NCBI RefSeq assembly: GCF_958295425.1
Contig: NC_081139.1
Span: 17,090,388 to 17,154,387 of the forward strand
Length of the DNA: 64,000 nucleotides
From: Solea solea
Taxonomy: Eukaryota > Chordata > Actinopteri > Pleuronectiformes > Soleidae
Reading direction: 5' to 3'
The notes under the pieces were generated by a model, which was given only the letters and a program-made list of their open reading frames with translations, was not told the origin of the DNA and made no database searches. A program made the position numbers and the translations under genes. Positions 11,520-42,959 of the stretch are shown here, one piece after another (position 1 is the first letter of the stretch; each line of letters opens with the position of its first letter).

Positions 11520-11997
11520 ACTTAACTGCACTTAACACTTAACTTAGCTGCAGACTGCTGCACCCACAGCAGAGTATACAACTCATAATGTAGCACTGTA
11601 ACCACCTTCACTTACACTACTCCACCACTACTACCTCCACCATCTTGTGCCTACTGCCTGTACACCAGTGCATTAACCTGTGCAATAGTCATAATATTTA
11701 TAAGTATTTATATTCTTGCTGAGTCTGTATACATGATATTCACTATATTTAATTACTCATTCACCTGCAACGGGAAATATTTCTCTAGCCTTCATTCATT
11801 GTATATAATGTCCATAACTTTTTCTGTACACAATTCACATAGACTATATCCTTTTTTCTGTTTTACCTTTCTTTAATCCCTTGCTTGTTTTGTGTTATCT
11901 AATTTTACTGTCTGCACACATCTGTCTTAAGTGTTTTTGCTGCTGTAACAAGTGAATTTACACGATGAGGGATACATAAAATTCATCTTATCTTATG
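11520..11997 (+). mobile_element. 3' tail of a LINE-type retroelement
   Basis: The segment ends GCTGCTGTAACAAGTGAATTT, then a short spacer and CATAAAATTCATCTTATCTTATG. This closely resembles the 3' terminus of fish LINEs that carry a short tandem CTTAT tail. The preceding sequence, with repeated TTATAAGTATTTATATT-type runs and CTGCCTGTACACCAGTGCA, has the composition of that 3' region. No reverse transcriptase coding remains here, so it is a 5'-truncated copy. Clade not assigned. Confidence 0.5.
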
Positions 11998-14189
11998 ACC
12001 AAATGAATCATGTGTAGTATATATTTCATAGCCATCCGCCCTCCATCCACCCATTTACCATCCACGCAGTCCTTATTCTAGTAAAGGATTTAATGCAGAG
12101 AGGAATTTCCCTTCATAGGTAAAAAAAAAAACATCCCAAATAATTTAAATAAAAATTACAAAGAGGGAACCATGCCCGGTATTCATCAGGCGATGGCCTT
12201 TCTGCAAGTTCACTACATTCTAATGAAGTACACTAATTGACTTTACTCACCATGATGGCAGCACTGGCCTCTTTGCCTCCCACAGACACTCAGCCTAATG
12301 GCACTGAAGAGTCTTGTTTATAACAGCCCCAGGCTTTCAGAGGCCATTTCCAGTGATGTGACCACCTCTTTGCTCGGGTTGTAATAAGTGCGAATGGGAG
12401 ACAAATAAAGGTGCAATTACACCAACTGTGTGTGTTTGTGTGTGTGTGTGTGTGGGGGGTGATACTGCTGTGGAGTGGATGTGCATCAGTGTGGATGTTC
12501 ATCTTGAAGCTGCAAAGGCTAGTTGTGAGGACCATAATGATGATGATGATAATGGATTGTTAGGCCACATGGGAAAAATGTCTGTCTGAGCTGCTGCTGT
12601 CTGTCCAAGCATTAGCTGCTATATAGTATTTTTTCCAGGTCTGTATGGTTCCAGAATGTCTGACAGCATAATGTCAAAAAAAAAAGAAAAAGAAAGTGAT
12701 TCTGGTCTTTGCACTAAATAATTCATTTTTATTTATCGCAGCCCCTCAAAACCAGCTAAATGAATTAGGCTCTTTGGAGATGGCCACTTAAGCTGTATTG
12801 ATCGGACTTTCAGCTGGACGAACATAAAGTTGAAATGTAGCTCGGCATGGTTGGCTGAAAATGACTGCTGCTGCTGCTGCTGCTGCTGTGGGAGGCCATA
12901 GCAAAACTGTGAGTCATAAGCACAGTTCATTCTACACAACAGCAAACCTCTTGTCACATTTAAAGCTGTTTGTTGTATTCTAAATCAATAGGCAGTAAAG
13001 AAGAATTACTCTCCAGGTCTAGACACCAACATATTATGCGGACAGGATGTGAATTGCTGCGTTTATGGCACACACACACACACACACACACACATCATAA
13101 TGAATAAGTAAGAGGGCAATAGTAAATGTTAAGAGCATCTAAATGGAAATATCCAGCCATCCATATACAGCATGTGAACTACAGCCTTGCCTTATGCTCT
13201 CCTGACATTTAAATAAATTCTAATGATCAATAACCGCGCCAACAAGCTACACCCTTTTTTAACCACACTGTAGTACAGTACTATAAACAAATGCAGTACA
13301 TACACACATTTCTGTCCTGTGATAACTTAATTTCTATCAAAATTACAGACTTGAAGGTCCGGTTGGAGATTCTGGAAAAACAGTAGTAGGCTAAATTGTG
13401 TCCAAGCCCCTTCCTTCAGACCCCTGAAGCTACGCCTCCAGAGCACAGGAACGTGCAACGAACAAGGATTCACGAGCACTGCGCAGCATCTGTGACATTC
13501 GGTACTTTTTGGGGGCGCTAACTTTTTTGGATACAAATGACAACGTGATACCTAAAAACAACAAATACTCTCAAAAGATCACAAAGACAAAAAGTGAACC
13601 TACCTGTCCATTAGGGTCACCATGGCATCACCTTGCAGTCCTATCGGTCGCCACTGTTCAATCATGCTTGATGTCGTTTTTGAACAAGAGAATCTATGTG
13701 TTCTCTCTGATAGCTTTAAGATATCCTTATTTAACATACATTTTGTAGGCTGATTTAAGCTAATTATTCATTACAAACAATCCAATTATTGCCAAAAACG
13801 TTGTCCCCCCATTACAGTGCAATGTAAATCAAGTGACCTTTGCGAGAACAACACCTCTGTAACTCATCTGGGATTTGTTTTCAGCCTGATAACTAAATCT
13901 CCATAGACACATTTGTGGATTTGTCCATTCACAGGGCAGTTTGGAGAGAGACAGTGCGCTTCTGTAGGCTGTTCCACTACACTTATTCTGTGTTCATGTT
14001 CTACAGCACCAGCAACAACTGCCTATGCTGCAAAGAAACCTAATAAAAGGAAAGTCTCGGAAGAGAGTCAAACAATAAATTCAATAATACATGCAAGAGA
14101 GATTGCTTTGAGTCATCTGCCGGAACTACAGTTGTCTGTGCATACCAGAAAGGATGTAATTATGTAATTACTCTTTTTGCTGTTTAGTA
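11998..14189. other. Intergenic, simple repeats only
   Basis: Contains (TG)n at 12427-12453, (CTG)8 at 12864-12888 and (CA)n at 13071-13094. No exon, RNA gene or recognisable transposon was seen. The frame at 13913-14167 is unsupported. Confidence 0.6.
12864..12888 (+). repeat. (CTG)n microsatellite
   Basis: Eight uninterrupted CTG units in non-coding DNA. Confidence 0.9.
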
Positions 14190-15600
14190 AAAAGCCTGGG
14201 CAAGGGATTTAGCATCCATCAAGAGCACCTGTGAAGAGAGATGGTTGAAATTCCTGGGAAGTTCAGGACATGGATTATTCCGCATGGAATCCCTATACCG
14301 AGGATCCTGTGGCCTCTGCTCTTTCCAATCTCCACCATTTCAGAACTGCAAAGGAGAGTCAGCTGCTATCTGAGGAGATGGCTGCGGCTACCAAGGAGTC
14401 TGACCAGTATCGCCCTCTACAGTAACACCTGTAAACTGAGGTCGAGAAGGAGTTCAAGTTCTTGCGTACAAGGGAGGTGCTGCAGCTCAGGGTCCAGAGA
14501 CTCCAAGGTTGCCGGGGCTGGAATAGAAGTCAGAACTGGAAGGAAGGGGAGGGCTGAGTCTGCAGTGAAGCAGGTTGAGTCGCGACTGCAACACAGTGTC
14601 CTGGTTGGTGCAGTGACCAGAAGAAGGGCAGGATTAGGAACCTTTGCAAATCCCCGGATTGACACGGTTCGGGGAAGGGAGCTCAGGCAACTCATCCAAG
14701 ATGAGGTAAGGGCAGCTATTAAGGTGGAGAGATCCAGCAGAGCAGTGGGAGTGACATGGCAAGACGCCTGGTATGACGTCCTTCCCAGCCCTTCCAACTG
14801 CTGGGGCTTGAGTGAAACACCTGCTTGCCCTCTGTGCCAGTTTAAGGGGACCCTTGAGCATATCTTGAGCTGCTGCCCAAAGGTTCTGGGAGAGGGTCTC
14901 TACCGTGCCACAACCAAGTTCTCAAGACCATCAAAGAAACTATCTGTGGTACTGTCCCCAGCTGCAGGAGATTAAAACCCTCAAGGCAGAAAATCTGCTT
15001 TGTTTGTGAAGGGGAGAAACCATCAAGGACACCCAAGGCAACAACTGGGCTACTTAACACTGCATGAGACTGGCAGCTGATGGTGGACTTGGGCAGGCAG
15101 CTTAACTTCTCCCAGCATGTAACCAAGACCACCCTCAGACCAGACATATTACTGGTGTCAGAGAGGACTAAGAACATCATCATGCTGGAACTTCCAGTGC
15201 CTTGGAAGGACCGCATGAAGGAGGCCTTTGAAAGGAAGAGGCAGAAGTATGAGGGCCTTGTCAGCGACGGCCACAGACAATAATGGAAGGCGAGGTGCTT
15301 ACCTGTAGAGGTGAGGGTGCAGAGGTTTTGCAGGGCAGTCCCTCTGCAGAGCCATACTGCACTCAGTGTCACAGGAGAAAGGAGGAGGAAAGCCATCCAG
15401 AGCAACACAGAGACTACTGCGAAAGCCTCAAGACGGCTCTGGATCAAGAGAGCTGATCCGTGGGAGAATGCTGCGAGGGCACAAGCGGAGGCTTGATCAA
15501 CCCTGGCTGGGTCACCTGAGCGAGGGTGTCTGAAGTTGAAAGCCCTGAAACACCCAGTGACCTCAGGAACATCACAATTTGTATTTTAAAGCAATTGTGC
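14190..15600 (+). pseudogene. Decayed non-LTR retroelement 3' ORF with REL-type endonuclease
   Basis: A relic of the C-terminal ORF of a REL-endonuclease (R2-like group) non-LTR retrotransposon. In order: CYLRRWLRLPRSLTSIALYSN and AGIEVRTGRK (post-RT region), RAGLGTF, a CCHC zinc motif CPLCQFKGTLEHILSCCP (14826-14880; C-X2-C-X7-H-X4-C), and a nuclease signature RPD at 15137-15145 followed 14 residues later by Glu (MLELPVPWKDR), matching the RPD-X12-14-D/E pattern of restriction-like endonucleases. The frame is broken: shifts near 14440-14510, after 14890 and near 15290, an in-frame TGA near 15064, and an apparent internal deletion between TWQDAW and YDVLPSP. It cannot be active. The reverse transcriptase core is missing. 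Clade within the REL group is uncertain. Confidence 0.8.
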
Positions 15601-17324
15601 ACATAAAACAATAAAACAAAACACGAATGTCAACCAGCCCCAGCTAAAACATGATATTTAACATGTCCCATGAAGAAAAAACAACAAGTTATGGATTGGA
15701 GAATGAGTTTCATGGTGTAAACCTTTGTTGGTGACCAACATTATTTAGCTTAGCTTCATACAAGAGTAAGTATTGATTATCTCATCTCTTGAAAACCTAA
15801 AATGCATTTTTAACTAACCAAATCCTCTAGGAATGTGTGGTGCTGTGGGCCTATTTCATGGCAATGCAGCAAGTGGATTTTGGTTAAATGAATGCTGATA
15901 CAGTGTTCCATAGCAATCTGTAGCCAGCGATTAGTCAGAATAGTAGTCTGGATCAAAATCCAGGATTAAACTGAATGACTTCTAGTACAGAGAATTTGTA
16001 CTAGAATTTCGTCTAAAGATGATTTTCATGCAGTGCCAGGAAGCACTTTCAGTATTTAAGGCTATTCCTGTGGTATTTTCCAACCCTGACAATCTTAATT
16101 CTACTCCCACACTGACAGCAGCTCTCGTTTTATTTCTAAGACTGTCGAGTCTCAGTGGCTAAAACTCCATATCTGACTTTGCTTTTCCTCCTCTCCTGCA
16201 GTCAGCCTGTTGTGACAGTGCTGTACTTAACACTTCATGATGTAGGTGTTGCCCTCACTCCCAGACTCTTTGAACACAAGCACTCCTGCACTCCTGCACA
16301 AGAGTGAGAGATCAATCCCTTGGATCCATTGAGAGATGTGGTGGTACAGGGGAAGGACAGCTTGTCTTTCCCTCTCATTCTCCTTTTCTCTTTTTCCTTG
16401 TTCTCTTGCCGCCATCCTGCTGACCGAAGCCTATAATTTGGAACGTATAATGGATAAATTAGCTGTCAGCCAATAAATCTGCAGGAGGGGAACCATGGAG
16501 GTTCATGCGATCTGACCCAGGAAGCTGCGTGGTGAGAATAGTTAAGCAGAGAGGGACGAGCTTTGGGGGACGGACCACGAGTGAGTTATGGCTCCACTGG
16601 GCCATAAACAAAACACAAGCAAAGGGGCCTTTGAAGCTAACAAGACCATGCAAGGGTCAAATAGGTACTTAGAGATGTTTATGTCTTTGGCATTCAAAGA
16701 GTTGTCTTTCATTATGCATCTGATAGAGAAAGATGTCAGCAGATGAGACAGAAATGTAGGTTCTAATAAGTAAGGATGCCAGAGAAAGCTAAATGTGACA
16801 TAAACATAGCTCACTTTCAAAATGGTGACACATCGAATACCCAAAACAACGTCTAATATAAAAATGTACGGTGCTTTATATTTTGTTCATAATGTCATCA
16901 ATCAACGGTGTTAGGGTTAACACCAGTAACCCTAACCCAAACCTGTGGCACATTTTCAAAGATTCCCTCGAACAAAATGCTCATTTATCTGTGTTTCCAT
17001 CACATACTGTTCAGTGAAAGTTTGGAGGTTAGTCGCTTGAACTAAAGAGCGGGTGGTGCATCAACACACAAGGAAAGCAAGGCACAACCTGATGTTGTAA
17101 ATCAAGTGTCATCAGTCCACACATTCCTCCTCTCACCCGCTGTATCTGCAGAGAGACATTTTAGTTCCGTTTTAGTTATTTTAGATGGAACCCACCTACA
17201 AAGGTTTGGAAGGTTAGCATGACATAGCTGCTCCTGCAGCTGACAGCGTAGTTGTGGCCTTACTGCCTGTCCTGACCTTTGAGTCAAAGTGCAAAGAAAC
17301 AACTCACAGACAGAAGCAGTGGCA

Positions 17325-17358
<34 letters not shown>

Positions 17359-19504
17359 ACCTGCTTCTGATAATCACAGTGCCACCATACACTTGATCCA
17401 AAAGGTCACTTAGAGTTATGAGGGGAATTTTAACTTTCATGTCATGTTTCCTTGTTTGGCCTCTTTGCCTCTGCTTCTCGAAGGTGGAACAATTTTACTT
17501 TCCACTGATGGACAATATTCAGGACTTCAGTTGCACATAGGCTGTTGTAGTGGGGGGGGTTATGTTCTGCAGGGGAGTATCAGTAGACTCTCCTGCCTTA
17601 ACCGTAACAAAATATTCTTCTGTGTGTTATTGTGAAAGATGATATGCAGAAACAGAGTGTTATTACAGTAAAATAGTATTTGACATGGATGGCGGCGAGT
17701 GTATCAAAATGACTGTAATCAATATTTTCACCTCTGATTTATTATATATATTACATTGTACCTGACGGGTTTGAGCATGTGATCCAGGCCTGTGCACATT
17801 TTTATCATATTGTCCTCAGATAAACACAATGTTTCTTCCCCTGCCATTAATCATTTTAATGTTTCGGTCATGTTCCGTCTTGTACTCGTGCTAAATCCGA
17901 GTAGCTGGTGAATTTTATTATGGATTTTATATACGTGATATATTTAGTTACGTCTGGAGACGTGCTCATTTATCTCACCTGTCACATATGATTCTGCAAC
18001 AAACATATTTTTCTGGATTGAGTTAAGAGTAATAAAATAGTGCAAAGACACAATGCAGTTGTTGCTTTAAAAAAACAACCAAAAAAAAACATATCAGATG
18101 CTCAGACACATTGCATTTGACAGTAATGTAGGCTGCGTGGAAAATAAAGTTATTCAAAAGACATTTGAGAATCACTTACGGACCATCTCGGAGCGTTTTA
18201 CACTGTTCCACTCCAACGCTGTTTCTGAGCTGTGAAATGTCAACGCCATCTCCGCACCTGCTAAACTCACTGGAGCACTCCGAGGTTTATCATGCCACGT
18301 AAAAACGATTTCATTTTAATGTGCGTATTTGTTATTAATGGTTCATAATTATTGAAAATCATATCTTCTCTGGGTTCTGCCGCCAAAGCTCTCACCATGA
18401 AGGAGAACCAAATCAGACATTTCCCATGATCCCACGCTGCTTCCCAACATCAACAAAGTAGATATTTTGTTATAGTTTTCATTGAGAGCAAAAAATACTC
18501 ACTGTGTGGTTAACTGAAGTCACAGCTGAAATGTCCTCCCTCATTGTCCTGCCCAGTGAGGCCTAAGTCTGTGTGTATTTACTCCTAATCCAAGGAGCCT
18601 CAAGCAATGGGTCGTGAACCTCCAGTAGTCCTCGGTCTCTGCCTTGTAGAGCAGGTACGATCCCTTCTGTGCATCGCTGTCTCCACTGTGAGACAGCATC
18701 AGAATCAGAATCAGGAATATGTGCAGGCACCAGAGAAGCCTCCTTATCAGTTGCTGGCTGAGTCCACTGGAATGTTGGCCTGTTCTTGGCGCTGACATTT
18801 AAACTGATGAGTTCTGCTGCAGCTCAGACGCAGGACTGCCAGACCTGCGGGAGGAGACGAACGCATTTATGCCAAAGATAATAAAAACACACAAGGACAG
18901 TAAAGCCAAGTATGTGATGGACTAATCTCCTGTGGTGGCAGAGGGACATCCAAGAAATTTGATTGTGGGAGCTTTTGTTTGCTTTGCATGCCATACTGTT
19001 ATCTCTCAATAAAAGGAATGTGTAAAGACTACCAAAGCATAAATAACAAGGCGTGGGTTCAGTCACACTTAAGGAGCTATCAATGACACTCAAACAGACA
19101 GAAGAAGAAAAAGCTGCTGTCGTTATCATGTTCACTTAAGAGGTGCAGACACAGATATAAGACGAGGGATGAATTCATGCAATACCTGAAAAGTGTGACT
19201 GAATATTAGCTTTGTATGCATGGAACAAACAGAGGACTCCTCCGCTCACCCCTCCCTTTCCCAAACATGCCAGAAATGAGCAATCAGGAGGTTAGTGATC
19301 ATGACGGTGTCGTCGTCATCAGTCAAGATTTATATCCAATAGTGGGCTACGTATTAACCTTATTCATTTATGGTATGGTGATTACTTAGTAAATGATAAC
19401 ACAAACAGAGACAATTCTTCATTTTAAAGCTGCAACTATGGGTATTTCATGTATGTTTTGTTATCTTCACAAAACCAGAGAATGAATATTCAGTCTGTGT
19501 ACTA
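15601..19504. other. Intergenic, one diverged repeat and one microsatellite
   Basis: Contains a (CA)n run at 17328-17356 and a segment at about 18371-18450 that shares TTCTGC-GCCAAAGCTCTC and TTCCCATGATCC-GCTGCTT with 37900-38070, marking an unnamed dispersed repeat. No gene could be supported. Confidence 0.6.
18371..18450 (+). repeat. Dispersed repeat, copy 1 (partner 37900-38070)
   Basis: Contains GGTTCTGCCGCCAAAGCTCTC and, further on, TTTCCCATGATCCCACGCTGC. The same two blocks in the same order occur near 37900 and 38042. The family name is not known to me. Confidence 0.5.
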
Positions 19505-19694
19505 ATACACTATATGGACAAAAGTCGTTGGCCACACCTGTAAGTGTTGAATTCAGTTGTTTCAATCAGACCCCTTATCTCCAATGAAGAACAATCTTAG
19601 CAGTTATAGCTCTTAGAGCTGTATATGTATTTGAATATGTCATTACAGTCCTTGTTGGTGTAATGGTCTAATACTTTATATACATTATAGTGTA
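19505..19694. mobile_element. MITE-like element with ATACACTATA ends
   Basis: It starts ATACACTATATGGACAAAAG, a very common opening of a fish non-autonomous DNA element, and its right edge has TATAGTGTAT, the inverse of the first ten bases. It is about 190 bases long and non-coding. The assignment rests on memory of the family opening and on the short inverted ends. Confidence 0.45.
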
Positions 19695-19699
19695 TATCA

Positions 19700-20110
19700 A
19701 AAAATATAATTTGCAAAATAGGACCCAAATGCAGGATCTTGTTTAAACATCGAAAACTAATCTTTAATAATACTGAAACTAAGAGAAACTCAACAAAAAC
19801 AATCAAAGGCAAGGTGGGAAGGTTTACATAAAAGCAGGAAATACTTACACTTACAACAGAAACATGTGAAGCGGGGAGGTGAACAGAGCAAGAAAGAGCA
19901 GAACATGGCACAACAACAGAGAGACTGACCAGACACAAGGCCGAGATAATTACACACAGGTGAAACACATCAGGGTGTGGCAGACAGTCAACAATGGAGG
20001 GAAAAGAGGACAAACACAGGACATTAAAAACGAAATGAAACAAGAGCCAAAGGCACAGTCGACAAAACAAACAGAAAAACTGAAACAACAGCAATAATAA
20101 AATACAAGAC
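19700..20110 (-). mobile_element. Interspersed repeat, retroelement 3'-end-like
   Basis: On the minus strand this segment contains CTGTGTTTGTCC, CACCTGTGTGTAATTA and a terminal CCTGCATTTGGGTCC. This series is typical of an abundant fish interspersed repeat, probably the 3' end of a non-LTR element. The long minus-strand open frame across it (Leu/Ser/Val/Cys-rich) is a by-product of pyrimidine-rich sequence and is not called as a gene. Confidence 0.45.
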
Positions 20111-21480
20111 AGTTTGAATGAAGTCAAAATGAAAACTACATGTTCCTTTCTCTTGTGTATTAAGACAGGCCTTTCATGGAAAAACAGAATCGATTTATGA
20201 TATAAAGGAAGTGCAATATTTATTCTAAAAACACTGCAGAGGTTAACATTGACCTGATATTTACACTCACGAGTTGTTTATTGTGACACAGTTGTGACCA
20301 AACAAAAAGTGCTTGGGACTCCAAATGGGGAATTATATTTGACATGTTTTAGGTCCGTGTTAAAAAATGTGCCACATTTTTTGCCCAATACTGATATCAC
20401 ACATTTGAGTACTTACTCATACAGGTATCAGTCTGGTACAGTTCTTTTTTTTTTATAAATATCTGTTAAACTATAGTTAATTGTTACACCCAGTTGGGCT
20501 GATGCTTTGACACCAAGCCCCAGCAACCATTTCAAAATCATAATGCTCCCATTGAATAAAAATCTTTTGCTTGACTCAGTTTTTCTCTGATAGCCAATTG
20601 CATTAAAAATGCAATATTAAATATTGAATGGTATCATCTCTTTTAAAAAACTAAAGAAATGTGTGATTCAGAACTTGGATGCATTAAGATTTTGTGGCTT
20701 AACACACTAACAGGCAGTCAAGCTTTTTAAAAAAAATTATTTTTTAAACAATATTTATTGTCTTGTTTGGCTTCAGAGTCAGCTGCAAATCCAACAATGA
20801 TAAGTTATAATGCAGATTTGGCATCCATCAGCTGAAAGATACTTAGATCCTCCTTTTCGAGCTGAGAGGAAAAAAGTCATTCTCAGTGGATGTTTCAACA
20901 GCCAGCCTCTTCACATTACACACGTTTATTTGTGCAATGTGAAGATAAATAGAGATAAATATTTTGTAGCTCAGTCTCAGGCTGGCAAAGTGATCATAGC
21001 AAGTATCTGTATAACACCCAGATCACGCTCCTCAACTCGAGTGTGAATAATTAAATAAACGAGTCACTGCCCTGACTGTTGTCGCCTCATTAAAAACAAA
21101 AAGATGTGACTGTTGTATGGTCAGATGACAAAAGTTGCAGTAATGAGCTACTAAACTGCTTATCGGAGGATCATATTTGGACTGAGGGTACGGGGTCCCT
21201 CGAACAGATGGCAGCAGCGTGGAGTCAGATAAACAGACGAGGAGCTCAGTGAGGAGAGATCTGCTGTGTGAGGGAGAGCCTCATGCTGTGTTCACTCACA
21301 ACTTTGGTTTCAAAACCAAACCACGCAGTCAGTGTGCTGTCAGATCCCAACGAAGTGCCAAGAGAGATGATGGACAGCCATAGATGCTGTCATGATGACA
21401 ATAAAAAAACAAAAACAACAACAACCAAAGATGTGAATCTTCATCAACAGAATTCTGCTACTACCACTAAAGTGACAGTT
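20111..21480. other. Intergenic, nothing recognised
   Basis: AT-rich, with short poly(T)/poly(A) runs near 20445 and 20735. No supported exon or element. Confidence 0.6.
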
Positions 21481-21611
21481 CAGCGTTTCCCAACCTGCCA
21501 TGACACACCTGTTTCAAATGAATGCCTCGTTATCAGGCTTGATGACGAGCATTTGAATCAGGTGTGTTGGAGCAGGTTTCCCCCCGAGGGCCAGGGCTGG
21601 GAAACACTGGT
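21481..21611. mobile_element. Foldback hAT-like MITE
   Basis: The ends are CAGCGTTTCCCAACC and GGCTGGGAAACACTG, an imperfect inverted repeat. The interior continues the fold: CACACCTGTTTCAAATGAATG pairs with CATTTGAATCAGGTGTGTTGG around a centre near GGCTTGATGACGAG. This is the layout of an abundant fish hairpin MITE. A clean 8-base target duplication is not visible. Confidence 0.65.
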
Positions 21612-21821
21612 CTGGGCTGACTCGATGTCACGGTACGTACTATTTTCTCTCTCTCCCAGGGCTGCGTTTTGGGAGTTCTCGCAGCTTTTTCTTGACACAT
21701 CATCTGCGCTGAACTTTTTTCTCGCGTGGTGTCCGGCAGCTATTGCTTGAATGGCCAGTGTGACGACCCTTTTCAAGTGGAAATGTAAGATTCAGTTGCC
21801 TCGTAAATTGCTCACTCCCCA

Positions 21822-22039
21822 CACCAAAGTCCATAGAGAGAATCAAAAATGTTTACATCACAGCACATTGATCCACTGCTGCCTCCATCAGTAATTTCAA
21901 ATGTGTTATTTTTGTAAATTCAGTGTCCTTAATTTGGTTTCACTCATTTGACACACATTTACCAAACAAGGCAGCAATAGCCGAGCAGCTTTCCTGTCCT
22001 TGTGAGCTAAAATAGTTGATTTCTCTATGGACTTTGGTG
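21822..22039. mobile_element. MITE copy B with perfect 18-bp terminal inverted repeats
   Basis: Left end CACCAAAGTCCATAGAGA (21822-21839) and right end TCTCTATGGACTTTGGTG (22022-22039) are exact reverse complements. The interior shares ordered blocks with the copy at 4987-5207. At 218 bases without coding capacity it fits a non-autonomous DNA transposon. I do not recognise the family. Confidence 0.75.
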
Positions 22040-22365
22040 AGGGAACATGAGCGGTTTACACACTTCAGTTTCAGGTATGAAAAGGTCTCAAGGAAAGATA
22101 AAAAAAAGGAGTATTGTATACTTTTTTTTTTTAGAAGAGTCGTTGTTGTTAGGTGGCTAGAGTTGTTCGTATATTATGTCCCTGTTGGCCATCATGTTTT
22201 CAGTCACGACAAGCGTCCATGTCAACTTTAATTTGGCATGTTTTTTTTTTTAAATTTAAATCCATTTTTTGTATGATATATTTGTGTTCCTGTACAGTTT
22301 AATCATAGAGAGTCCCACAACTTTTTTTAAAAAAAAGAGACAAAACCCAACACCATTTGAAAGCT
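22040..22365. other. Intergenic spacer just beyond the pdzrn3 3' end
   Basis: AT-rich with homopolymer T and A runs (22122-22132, 22240-22250, 22322-22338). No gene seen. Confidence 0.6.
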
Positions 22366-23274
22366 CATCATATACAAAACAATAATTTATTATTTCTCTC
22401 ATTTTACAAGACATCAAATTGTGTGGCTAACTAAGGATTTGTTAAGCTGTTATTATGTTCAATACATGACAACCCTAAGAGAGCAAAAGCGGCTACACTG
22501 TGTGTGTGTTAACAAACAGACATATTTCAGTATCAACAATGTGAGAAAACATCTCTCTAAACAACAAAGTACAAACACAATGATAATCACGTTATGCTGT
22601 TCTCTTCATGATGTAACAGATGGTTTAGCGCTGGTGGTGTCAACTTTGGCAGATCAGCACCAATAGAGAGAAAATTCATACTAAAAAAAGTGGATTTGTT
22701 ACAAAATTTTATTTTATTTTTTTAATTTACAAAAGTCCTTTTAAAAAGGATCATGTATTCTACCTTCAGGAAAATAGTATTGTCTCCATAAAAGCCTTAC
22801 GTATGCATAACAGTAAAATACTGATAAGAGATATATAGTACAAACAAAAATAATGTAAAATAGTGTAAATGCTGGTTGTTTCTGTCTCTGGAAGACAGTT
22901 TTTTTTTTTTACACACTTCTGAAAACTTCCAAAAAAGCCAAATATTGTGTTTTTATGTCCAAACTTATGCAAAAGAGCAAGCACAAAGGTAGAAAAAAAT
23001 TATTGAGAGAATCCGAGAAAAAAAAAAAAATGCTTCCAAAAATCATCCTCGTAGCCATGTGGAGTAAATGTCACCACGTCGAACCATCATCTACAGGACC
23101 TTCTCTTCACCGCAAGGGTGGAAAACGTCCAGAAAATGCTTTCCTTATTTCTTATTTACAAAATGTTGCCACATTGAACGAGGCAGGAATCTCTACCCCA
23201 AACTGGTAGCGTTCTATGTACAGTCAGTACTGTCCTCCTCTGTATTTGCCCCGTCGCTGAACTCAAACTAGGAC
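22365..23274 (-). other. pdzrn3: pdzrn3 3' UTR (inferred extent)
   Basis: A stop-dense, AT-rich sequence follows the pdzrn3 stop codon on the minus strand. The first strong AATAAA with a downstream GT-rich tract is at 22386-22391, giving a UTR of about 0.9 kb. Earlier AATAAA hexamers at 22708-22718 could give a shorter form. Confidence 0.5.
22386..22391 (-). terminator. Candidate poly(A) signal of pdzrn3
   Basis: AATAAA on the minus strand, followed downstream by TTGTTTTGTATATG and GGTGTTGGGTTTTG, a plausible GU-rich element. Alternative hexamers lie at 22713-22718 and 22708-22713. Confidence 0.45.
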
Positions 23275-42623
<19,349 letters not shown>

Positions 42624-42935
42624 GGTGGAGGAGATCACACCATCCAGGCTCTACCTCCAGCCACTTCAGGCAGGAAGAGAGAGGAAGACAAGAGGTAGAT
42701 ATTTTCCCCTTTTTCTCTTTCTTTCTGAACTCCTTTCTTCTGTCAGCTCACTGTCTTTCCACCACTGCCACACAGCGACTTTAGCTGACAGGATAGACTT
42801 CCCTCTCCAGCATGTGGCTCTATCTCTCCACTCTCTCTCTCTCTCTCTCTTTCCTATACACACACTCTTTCCCCCCACTCTCCTCCTCGCCTCACATGCT
42901 CTCTCCCTCTTGGTTCCAGCCTTCTGCTGAGCTCA
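42624..42935 (-). other. pdzrn3: 5' UTR of the short pdzrn3 transcript (inferred)
   Basis: The region between the alternative ATG and the TATA-predicted start is about 310 bases. It includes a GA-rich run (42831-42850 on the plus strand reads CTCTCT). It holds short upstream ORFs on the minus strand: 42813-42781 (ten residues), 42643-42635 (ATG GTG TGA), and an ATGTGA at 42897-42892 in frame with an ATG at 42936. The start site is predicted from the TATA box only. Confidence 0.5.
42831..42850 (+). repeat. (CT)n run in the short-isoform 5' UTR
   Basis: A perfect CT repeat on the plus strand, read as GA in the pdzrn3 transcript. Confidence 0.9.
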
Positions 42936-42959
42936 TAGAGGCTGATGCTGGAGCTCGGG

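Noticed and set aside
14417..15447. Minus-strand frames across the retroelement relic
   Set aside because: The plus strand carries the recognisable retroelement motifs; the minus frames are shadows.
19597..20127. 176-codon hydrophobic minus-strand frame
   Set aside because: Leu/Ser/Val/Cys composition comes from a pyrimidine-rich interspersed repeat; no domain and no splice or promoter evidence.
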